Source of the DNA: Bacillus sp. FJAT-29814
GTDB lineage: Bacteria; Bacillota; Bacilli; Bacillales; Cytobacillaceae
Length of the DNA: 64,000 bases
NCBI RefSeq assembly: GCF_001510715.1
Contig: NZ_LMTJ01000012.1
Span: forward strand, 46,912-110,911
Direction of reading: 5' to 3'
This document shows positions 51,818-58,880 of the stretch, piece after piece. Made by a program: the position numbers and the translations under genes. How positions within the stretch are numbered: position 1 is the stretch's first letter; each line of letters begins with the position of its first letter. The notes under the pieces are model-generated. The model saw nothing but the letters and a program-made list of their open reading frames with translations, was not told the origin of the DNA and made no database searches.

Positions 51818-52621
51818 ATGAACGTTGTCTTGATTGTAGAAGATGAAATGCTTGAACGGGAGTTCTTGACAATGGTTGTTCGTGATGGACTTCAGCCCGA
51901 GGATATTCTGCTGACTGCAGATAGCGGAGTCGAGGCTGTCAGGATGGCCAAGCAGTATCGGCCGAATATTATTTTTATGGATTTAATGATTCCTGATATC
52001 GATGGACTAAGCGCAATTCAGGAAATTAGAAAATTCTTGCCTCAGTCGTGCATAAGCATTCTATCAGCTTATTCCGATTTTTCTTACGCGCAGAAGGCCA
52101 TTAGTTTGCGAGTTTTTGAATATCTGTTAAAACCTGTAAAACCGATTGCGATTACAGCGGTACTGAGCAAAATGTTGAAAACAGTTTCGGTTATTGAACA
52201 AGATGTGAGCGATGAAAAGGCGGAAGTAGGTAAACCGGAAACAAATGACCATGAACACTCTCATTTTATCGAAGAAGCGATTAAATATATTGGCGCAAAT
52301 TTTCGAGAAAAGTTAACCTTGGAAACGGTCGCCACCAAGGTGTTTGTGAATCCAAAGTATTTTAGCCATGTCTTCAAGAAAGAAATGGGGATTCCGTTCA
52401 CTGATTATATTATTCAACTGAGAATACAATATGCCTGCAGACTGCTTGAAACAACCAATTATCAGGCTTATCGGATTTCCCTTGAATGCGGCTTCTCGGA
52501 CCCGTCCTATTTTAATAGAGTTTTCTGTGCCAAGATGAATATGACACCGCAAAACTATCGAAAATCCGTCCACGCTTTGAACCAAAATGATTCCTCTCTT
52601 GGGGCAAGCGTGAACGGTTAA
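51818..52621 (+). CDS. AraC-type response regulator
   Basis: A 267-residue regulator with an N-terminal receiver domain (phospho-acceptor Asp55 in FMDLMIPD, and a conserved KP in LLKPVKP) and a C-terminal AraC DNA-binding domain (about 160-255, with NPKYFSHVFKKEMGIPFTDYI and GFSDPSYFNRVFCAKMNMTPQNYR). AACTGGGAGG precedes the ATG. Its partner is the PocR-domain kinase. Probable target: promoters of the microcompartment genes. Confidence 0.9.
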   Translation: MNVVLIVEDEMLEREFLTMVVRDGLQPEDILLTADSGVEAVRMAKQYRPNIIFMDLMIPDIDGLSAIQEIRKFLPQSCISILSAYSDFSYAQKAISLRVFEYLLKPVKPIAITAVLSKMLKTVSVIEQDVSDEKAEVGKPETNDHEHSHFIEEAIKYIGANFREKLTLETVATKVFVNPKYFSHVFKKEMGIPFTDYIIQLRIQYACRLLETTNYQAYRISLECGFSDPSYFNRVFCAKMNMTPQNYRKSVHALNQNDSSLGASVNG

Positions 52622-52623
52622 AA

Positions 52624-52662
52624 AACTCCCCACCGTAAAGGCTACAGTGGGGAATTTTTTTA
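52624..52662. terminator. Bidirectional terminator
   Basis: TCCCCAC/GTGGGGA stem with an A run before and a T run after, between the converging regulator and alcohol dehydrogenase genes. Confidence 0.8.
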
Positions 52663-53814
52663 ATAACACTTTTTAAAAATATGTTTTAAATCTTCTTTAG
52701 CAGGCACCCTTGGATTTGACGGGGTACAGCGGTCTAGCAGCGCTGATTCAATCATATGATCCAATGCATTTGTAAATTCAGTTTGTTCAATGCCAAGGTC
52801 CCTAATTTTATCCTCGACTCCAAGGGATTTTTTCAAGCGTTTGATTGCTTGTATGAGATTTACGGTTCCCTCACGTTTCGTTCTCGCTGGTAGCTGCAGG
52901 ACTGTGGCAAGTTTAGCATAGCGATTGGCGGCATATTCCCCCAAGCTTCCATGTAAATCGGCATTGTATTCAATCACCGCATTGAGCAATAGTGCATTCG
53001 AACGGCCATGGGAAATGTGAAAAGTGCCGCCAAAGGCATGGGCAAGGCTGTGATTAATACCAAGACCGGTATTAGTAAATGCCATACCCGCTAAACAAGA
53101 AGCATTCAGGACGTGATCGCGGGCAATATCATTTTTCGGATCTTTGTAGAGTGTTTCGAGATTTTCAAAAATCAGTTTGATTGCCTTTTCTGCAAGGGCA
53201 TCGGTAAAATCAGTTGCCTTCGTGGAAACATAGGCCTCGATGGCGTGAACCAAAACATCCATTCCTGTATCTGCGACTACACGCTGGGGGACATGCTGGA
53301 TACAGGTTGAATCAAGGATGGCCATGTCTGGAGCGATAAACTCATCAACCACAACTACCTTTTCGCCATTTGAGGTAATGACGGAAAAGTCGGTCACTTC
53401 AGAACCGGTACCGCTAGTGGAAGGTATGGCAATAAAGAGCGGTTTTTTGATTTCTGCCCCTTCGATAGCGCCAAACTTCCAGGCGAAATAAAGGATTCCT
53501 TTCGCTGAATCAATAGCTGATCCGCCGCCGATGGCCACTAGGACATCGGCGCCGCAATCTCCGTAAAGCTTCAGTCCATCAGCAATTAGCGAAACATCGG
53601 GATCAGGGCGGACCCCTGTGAAAATGGTGGAGCTGATTCCGGCATCATTCAAGTAATCTACAACCTGCTGCAAGTATCCGAGTGATTCCATAATAGAATC
53701 GGAAACAATAAATGCCCTCGACCCTTTAACTTGTTTCAGTGATTTCAACGAATCCCGGCTAAAATATACTTTGGTTTTAAGAAAAAACTGATCTTCTATG
53801 GTAGATACCCCCAT
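52660..53814 (-). CDS. Iron-type alcohol dehydrogenase (CutO/EutG-like)
   Basis: A 384-residue group III alcohol dehydrogenase with the NAD-binding GGGSAIDSAKGILYF and the metal ligands in DTGMDVLVHAIEAYVS and INHSLAHAFGGTFHISHGRSNALLL. In choline and ethanolamine microcompartments this enzyme reduces acetaldehyde to ethanol and regenerates NAD inside the shell. It is transcribed against the rest of the locus. The ATG has only a weak ribosome site, so the start is uncertain. Confidence 0.88.
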   Translation of the reverse strand: MGVSTIEDQFFLKTKVYFSRDSLKSLKQVKGSRAFIVSDSIMESLGYLQQVVDYLNDAGISSTIFTGVRPDPDVSLIADGLKLYGDCGADVLVAIGGGSAIDSAKGILYFAWKFGAIEGAEIKKPLFIAIPSTSGTGSEVTDFSVITSNGEKVVVVDEFIAPDMAILDSTCIQHVPQRVVADTGMDVLVHAIEAYVSTKATDFTDALAEKAIKLIFENLETLYKDPKNDIARDHVLNASCLAGMAFTNTGLGINHSLAHAFGGTFHISHGRSNALLLNAVIEYNADLHGSLGEYAANRYAKLATVLQLPARTKREGTVNLIQAIKRLKKSLGVEDKIRDLGIEQTEFTNALDHMIESALLDRCTPSNPRVPAKEDLKHIFKKCY

Positions 53815-54063
53815 TCTTCGGCTTTATAACAATAATCCATGTTAACAATATCATGGAACGAAAACCCGAAGATTGAAGATTTGCCAGATATTATAGTACT
53901 CTCGGAGCATTTTTATAATAAAAATGGTACTAATTCTTTTTTCTTGAACAATCGCTATTTATAAAGGTAATTTTACCAATTTATTCACAGAGGTTTATTG
54001 ACCTCCCATTTTAATGAAATTATACTTTTACTAACAATTAAATGTGCACTGGTGGAATAATAT

Positions 54064-54978
54064 ATGAAAATAGAAGATATAGTTCAGAGCAAATTGCGGA
54101 GCATTTTTAACGACGAAGATCTTATCTATGACAAATCCCGTTTTGCCGGCGGACTTACCAATTATAACTACATTATGAATATAAAAGGATCAGAGTATAT
54201 TATCCGGCAGCCGGGCGGAATGACGAACCAGATGATAGACCGAAGGATTGAAAAAGTTAACAACCGAATTGCCTCGGAACTTGGTCTAAATTCACAATGT
54301 GTGTATTTTGATGAAATCAGCGGGATTAAAATCAGTGCCTATATAATAAACAGCCAAAACGTAGCAGTTAGTAATCCTAGTAAGTCAGAAAATTTAACAG
54401 CTGTCTCCAGTTTGTTGAAAAAAACTCATTTGAGCGAAAAGCATTTTTCTAATTTCTTTGATTGGAAGATTGAACTAGCCAAATATGAGCAGATTGTCAA
54501 GGAGCTTAACGGCGACTTTTTCTATGATTATCAAAGTATGAAGAGAGACCTACTGTGTTTTTTTGAACAAAATATAAAACAAACCTTTTTTCTTCCATGC
54601 CATAACGACCCAGTACCAGAGAATATACTATTAAATGATAAAGATGAAGCATTTCTGATTGACTGGGAATATTCTGGTATGAACGACCCTGCATGGGATA
54701 TTGCTGCCTATATTCTTGAATCTAAACTAGGCGAAGAACCGATAAAGGATTTTCTTGTGGACTACTATGGCGATTATCCGCAACACGAAGAGATTGTAAA
54801 AATAAAAGGCTTCATGCTGGCACAGGATTTGCTTTGGACAGTCTGGGCACTCATCCGGCATTACAATGGCGATGACTTTCTAGACTATTGTTATTTTAGG
54901 TACGAACGGTTCCGTAAAAATATGGAAATAATCAAACATTTATCTCAATATTCCATCTCCAGCATAGTGAATAATTAA
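54064..54978 (+). CDS. Choline/ethanolamine kinase-like phosphotransferase (LicA-like)
   Basis: A 304-residue protein of the choline kinase/APH fold. The catalytic loop is CHNDPVPENILLN (about residues 179-191) and the metal motif is LIDWEYSGMNDPAWDIAAY. The N-terminal SRFAGGLTNYNYIM also fits. It should phosphorylate choline or ethanolamine. Together with the next gene (a DMT permease) it recalls licA-licB of choline uptake systems. In this locus it could divert choline to phosphocholine or help retain it. No good ribosome site is seen, so translation may be weak. Confidence 0.82.
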   Translation: MKIEDIVQSKLRSIFNDEDLIYDKSRFAGGLTNYNYIMNIKGSEYIIRQPGGMTNQMIDRRIEKVNNRIASELGLNSQCVYFDEISGIKISAYIINSQNVAVSNPSKSENLTAVSSLLKKTHLSEKHFSNFFDWKIELAKYEQIVKELNGDFFYDYQSMKRDLLCFFEQNIKQTFFLPCHNDPVPENILLNDKDEAFLIDWEYSGMNDPAWDIAAYILESKLGEEPIKDFLVDYYGDYPQHEEIVKIKGFMLAQDLLWTVWALIRHYNGDDFLDYCYFRYERFRKNMEIIKHLSQYSISSIVNN

Positions 54979-55247
54979 ATAAACTGCGATTAATGAGGAT
55001 GTTTCATTAGGGTTAACCCCTTCATATGGAACATTCTCTTTTATTATGGAAATTTTACAAGATTTGTGGCGAATTTATGGACGTAAATTACATGCGAATA
55101 AGTAACGATTGTACAATCCGCCAAAAATACAGATGGAAATTATCCAGTAAAAACTTCCCTAGATACCATGATAAACCGCTTCCATCAATTAAGATAAAGA
55201 TGCAATTCATAAATCGTAAAAATAAATTTTACAAAGGAGTTTTGCGA

Positions 55248-56363
55248 ATGAACGCTGTGACGGGATCAACTTATTCTGATTCACTAGCAGTTGCTGCTAA
55301 GAAGAAGGTAGCTTCACAATTTTTTAAAAAGGGAATTGTAATCGCTTTATTCTCAGGCTTGATGTACGGTTTCTATTCCGCATTCCTGACATTGGGGATG
55401 TCTAAGGGCGTTTGGGCTGACTGGTATGGGGCAAAAACGGTCTTATCTGCATTTGTGATCACCTATTTGCTTGGTGCACTGGGCAGTGCAGTCAATGATA
55501 CCACGAGCGCTGGCTGGGCACTGCTTAATGTTGGCGTAAAAGGAAAAATGGGAGATTTCTTTAGAACGCTTAAAACCAAGCCTGGTCAAGTGATGATTTT
55601 AGCAGCACTCGTCGGAGGACCGATCTCTAGTACTGCTTATGTTGTCGGACTTCAAATGGCGGGTTCCATCGTTATTCCAATAACGGCACTTTGCCCGGCA
55701 ATTGGCGCAATTCTAGGCAGACTGCTGTTCAAACAGCAATTAAACAAACGAATGATGCTTGGGATTGCCATTTGTGTTATTGCCAGCTTCATGATTGGCA
55801 GCACAAGCATTGGCGGCGATGCGCCAAAAGGGATGTTCCTAGGAATCTGTATCGCATTTATTGCGGCTCTGGGCTGGGGCTTTGAAGGCTGCGTTGCCGG
55901 CTATGGCACATCGATGATTGATTATGAAATTAGCATTACAATCCGCCAGGTCATTTCAGGTGTTTCAAACTTAATCATTCTAATCCCAATTTTTGGGTTA
56001 CTAGCTGGCGATGTCGGTCTTTCCGTTGATCTTGCTGTTCAGGCATTTTCTAGCGGTCCAGCGATGATTTGGATTGCAATCGGTGGTTTTTGTGCATGGC
56101 TTTCTTATATGAGTTGGTATCGAGGGAACAGTATGTGTGGTGCCGCTCTTGGCATGGCTTGTAATGGGACATATTCCTTCTGGGGACCATTCTGCTGCTG
56201 GATCGTCCTTGGTGTTATTTTCGGTATGGATGGGTGGTCCATTCCCCCTATTGCCTGGATTGCTGCGGTAGTAATGGTATTTGGTATCTTATTAATCGCC
56301 ATGAACCCTCTCGACCTATTCAAAAAAGGGAAACAAATGGATGACCAAAAAATTGCCAGCTAA
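55248..56363 (+). CDS. DMT-superfamily permease, probable choline transporter
   Basis: About 371 residues with ten predicted membrane helices arranged as two EamA-like repeats (segments from about 27, 60, 105, 135, 165, 190, 225, 265, 295 and 335). It resembles the LicB-type choline permeases in fold, and its neighbours (choline kinase, CutC) suggest choline import. The ATG at 55248 lies 8 nt after AAAGGAG. The frame is open upstream to 55026 but that part is not hydrophobic and is treated as leader. Substrate is inferred. Confidence 0.75.
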   Translation: MNAVTGSTYSDSLAVAAKKKVASQFFKKGIVIALFSGLMYGFYSAFLTLGMSKGVWADWYGAKTVLSAFVITYLLGALGSAVNDTTSAGWALLNVGVKGKMGDFFRTLKTKPGQVMILAALVGGPISSTAYVVGLQMAGSIVIPITALCPAIGAILGRLLFKQQLNKRMMLGIAICVIASFMIGSTSIGGDAPKGMFLGICIAFIAALGWGFEGCVAGYGTSMIDYEISITIRQVISGVSNLIILIPIFGLLAGDVGLSVDLAVQAFSSGPAMIWIAIGGFCAWLSYMSWYRGNSMCGAALGMACNGTYSFWGPFCCWIVLGVIFGMDGWSIPPIAWIAAVVMVFGILLIAMNPLDLFKKGKQMDDQKIAS

Positions 56364-56393
56364 TTGTTTGATTGGCAAAGGAGGAGATAAATC

Positions 56394-56660
56394 TTGAACC
56401 CACTTAACTATGCTATTTTAAAACACTTTACACGAGTCGATGAAGCTTGTGCAGAAGACGTGATCGAAGCGTTAAAAGGGGAATATGGAAAGTTCAGGGC
56501 CCTAAATCGAAAAGATGTCATTTCGTCATTAATGACGGCCGAAGCAAATGGACTTATTGAAGAATCAAGATTTGAAATGGATGCGGCTGGCCTTTTAAGA
56601 ATTTATTACCATGCTCATGAAGACGGTGCAAACACCATTAATAAATACATTAAAGATTGA
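56394..56660 (+). CDS. Small winged-helix-like protein of the microcompartment locus
   Basis: An 88-residue soluble protein (NPLNYAILKHFTRVDEACAE, then VIEALKGEYGKFRALNRKDVISSLMTAEANGLIEESRFE). The helix pattern followed by a short beta hairpin looks like a winged helix. The TTG start follows AAAGGAGGAG at good spacing. It lies between the permease and the first shell gene, in the same transcription unit. Function unknown; a local DNA-binding or adaptor role is conceivable. Confidence 0.65.
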   Translation: MNPLNYAILKHFTRVDEACAEDVIEALKGEYGKFRALNRKDVISSLMTAEANGLIEESRFEMDAAGLLRIYYHAHEDGANTINKYIKD

Positions 56661-56681
56661 TCAACCTTTGGGGGAGATACG

Positions 56682-56978
56682 ATGAGGTATCAAGGTGAAG
56701 AAGCATTAGGACTTGTCGAGACAGTTGGTATGGTGCCGGCAATTGAGGCGGCAGATAAAATGCTGAAGGCAGCTAATGTTGAATTGGTATCGTATGAAAA
56801 TGTCGGCTCCACGCTCGTTACCATCATGGTAAAGGGGGATGTGGCTGCAGTCAGGGAAGCTGTAGAAGCGGGGGCTGCCGCTGCTGCTGCAATTGGCAAA
56901 TTAACGGCTCACAATGTAATGCCGCGCCCAATCAGGAGTGTTGGTGACATCGTTTCATTATATGACGTCGATAAATAA
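56682..56978 (+). CDS. BMC-H microcompartment shell protein
   Basis: A 98-residue hexameric shell protein of the EutM/PduA family: EALGLVETVGMVPAIEAADKMLKAANVELVSYENVGSTLVTIMVKGDVAAVREAVEAG. The loop NVGST lies where the central pore of the hexamer is formed. The C-terminal PRPIRSVGDIV corresponds to the usual PRPH region with Ile for His. GGGGGAGA precedes the ATG. Likely major facet protein of the choline compartment. Confidence 0.93.
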   Translation: MRYQGEEALGLVETVGMVPAIEAADKMLKAANVELVSYENVGSTLVTIMVKGDVAAVREAVEAGAAAAAAIGKLTAHNVMPRPIRSVGDIVSLYDVDK

Positions 56979-56996
56979 GGTAAGGGGACTACCTAA

Positions 56997-57299
56997 ATGA
57001 ATAGATACGAAGCATTAGGGTTAATTGAAACATTTGGGATTGTCTATGTATTAGAGGCTGCAGATGCGATGTGTAAAGCAGCAGATGTGGAATTGATTGG
57101 CTTCGAAAACGTGGCATCCGGTTACATCTCTGTTCTTGTCAGCGGCGATGTAGGAGCATGTAAAACGGCGGTAGAAACCGGTGTCCAAGCAGTCAAAAAG
57201 TTGGGCACCCAGGTATACAGCTCTGTCGTAATAGCAAGGCCGCATCAGGATTTAGAAAAAATCATTGCACGTTATTCCATCGATAACTTGCTTGGATAG
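56997..57299 (+). CDS. BMC-H microcompartment shell protein, second paralogue
   Basis: A 100-residue BMC-H protein (YEALGLIETFGIVYVLEAADAMCKAADVELIGFENVASGYISVLVSGD). The pore segment reads NVASGY, unlike the NVGST of the preceding gene, so the two may form pores with different selectivity. It keeps the ARPH motif. It carries two cysteines (near 27 and 76 of the chain) that the first paralogue lacks. GTAAGGGG precedes the ATG, 18 nt after the previous gene. Confidence 0.92.
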   Translation: MNRYEALGLIETFGIVYVLEAADAMCKAADVELIGFENVASGYISVLVSGDVGACKTAVETGVQAVKKLGTQVYSSVVIARPHQDLEKIIARYSIDNLLG

Positions 57300-57329
57300 A
57301 AGTGGATGAAATGATAAGGAGAGTCAGAA

Positions 57330-58820
57330 ATGAATATTATTGATAACGATTTGCTCTCCATCCAAGAAGCGCGAATCCTCGTGGAAAATGCGCGCGAAGC
57401 ACAAAAAAAACTCGCTGCTTTTCCGCAGAAGAAATTGGACGAGATTGTGGAAGTAATGGCAGAAGAAATTCAGCAACATGCAAAAGAACTCGCAATCATG
57501 TCCAGTGACGAAACGGATTACGGGATTTGGCAGGATAAGTACTTGAAAAATTTATTCGTTTGCGAATATTTGCCAAAAAAACTTAAAGGAATGACCTGCG
57601 TAGGTATCATTAGTCAGGATCCGCACAATATGACAATGGATATCGGGGTTCCAATCGGTGTTGTCATTGCTCTTAGTCCTGCAACGAGTCCGGTTTCTAC
57701 TACTATATATAAGACATTAATTGCTATAAAATCCGGTAATGCTATCATCTTTTCGCCGCACCCAAGAGCAAGGAAAACGGTTGGAAAAGCGTTGGATATT
57801 CTGATTCGCACTGCTGAGGCAGCTGGTTTGCCAGACGGGGCACTTTCCTATCTACATACGGTAACGCCAAGCGGCACATTGGAGTTGATGAATCATCCGG
57901 ACGCTTCCTTGATTATCAATACTGGTGTACCAGGTCTGCTTAAAGCAGCCAATAATTCCGGGAAGCCCATAATATACGGCGGAAATGGCAATGGACCAGC
58001 ATTTATTGAGCGTACGGCTAACGTCAAGCAGGCAGTTAGGGACATCATTGCCAGCAAAACCTTTGATAATGGTGTTGTATCTGCAGCGGAGCATTCTGTT
58101 GTGGTCGACAGCTGTATAGCAGCCGAAGTAAAACGTGAGTTTCAGGCGCAAGGTGCCTATTTTATGACACCAGAAGAATCGGAAATGCTTAGCACCCATC
58201 TTTTTCAAGCAAATGGCTGTGTTGACTCTGAAATGGTGGGAAAAACCGCATCGCAATTAGCAAAGCGCGCCGGGCTTTCTGTACCAGATCATGTGAAGGT
58301 ACTTGTTTCAGAGCAAAAATATGTTTCGGATGAAAATCCATATACGAAAGAAATGCTTTGTCCGGTATTCGCCTATTACATCGAAGATGACTGGATGAAC
58401 GCTTGTGAAAAGTGTATTGAATTGTTAATCAGCGAAAAGGATGGGCACACCCTTGTCATCCATTCATCAGATGAGGAAGTCATTCGCCAGTTTGCATTGA
58501 AAAAGCCAGTAGGCAGGGTGCTTGTAAATACCGCGGCATCCTTTGGGAGCATGGGGGTCACAACGAATTTGTTCCCGGCCATGACCCTTGGCAGTGGATC
58601 GGCGGGTGTTGGGATTACGACCGATAATGTCTCGCCAATGAACCTGATTTATATCCGGAAGGTTGGTTATGGAGTGAGAAAGCCGGAAGAGATGAGATTT
58701 GGTACTATGGTGGCGGAAAAACCTTTATCGGGAAATGCGGCACAGGCTCTTGGCTATAAGCTAGAAGATCTTCAGATGCTCCAGCAAATTTTAAAAAATG
58801 TGCTTCAAGGAAATGGATAG
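57330..58820 (+). CDS. CoA-acylating aldehyde dehydrogenase homologue (CutF/EutE-like) with Ser at the catalytic Cys site
   Basis: A 496-residue aldehyde dehydrogenase-fold protein related to the N-terminal half of AdhE. An amphipathic N-terminal stretch (about 5-30, LLSIQEARILVENAREAQKKL) could serve as a core-encapsulation peptide. The conserved block reads TFDNGVVSAAEHSVVV: residue 251 is Ser (codon TCT), where AdhE in this same window has Cys254 (TYDNGMICASEQ). The usual role is oxidation of acetaldehyde to acetyl-CoA, which needs the cysteine thiol. So either activity is altered, another residue substitutes, or a second enzyme lies beyond the window. AAGGAGAG precedes the ATG. Confidence 0.85.
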   Translation: MNIIDNDLLSIQEARILVENAREAQKKLAAFPQKKLDEIVEVMAEEIQQHAKELAIMSSDETDYGIWQDKYLKNLFVCEYLPKKLKGMTCVGIISQDPHNMTMDIGVPIGVVIALSPATSPVSTTIYKTLIAIKSGNAIIFSPHPRARKTVGKALDILIRTAEAAGLPDGALSYLHTVTPSGTLELMNHPDASLIINTGVPGLLKAANNSGKPIIYGGNGNGPAFIERTANVKQAVRDIIASKTFDNGVVSAAEHSVVVDSCIAAEVKREFQAQGAYFMTPEESEMLSTHLFQANGCVDSEMVGKTASQLAKRAGLSVPDHVKVLVSEQKYVSDENPYTKEMLCPVFAYYIEDDWMNACEKCIELLISEKDGHTLVIHSSDEEVIRQFALKKPVGRVLVNTAASFGSMGVTTNLFPAMTLGSGSAGVGITTDNVSPMNLIYIRKVGYGVRKPEEMRFGTMVAEKPLSGNAAQALGYKLEDLQMLQQILKNVLQGNG

Positions 58821-58880
58821 GAAAATCGATTGCCCTAAGCATCATATGGATGGATATGTTTCAAAGAAGGAGAGGTAGGA

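Noticed and set aside
55026..55247. N-terminal extension of the DMT permease from an upstream ATG
   Set aside because: The stretch is basic and not membrane-like, while AAAGGAG lies at the right distance from the ATG at 55248.
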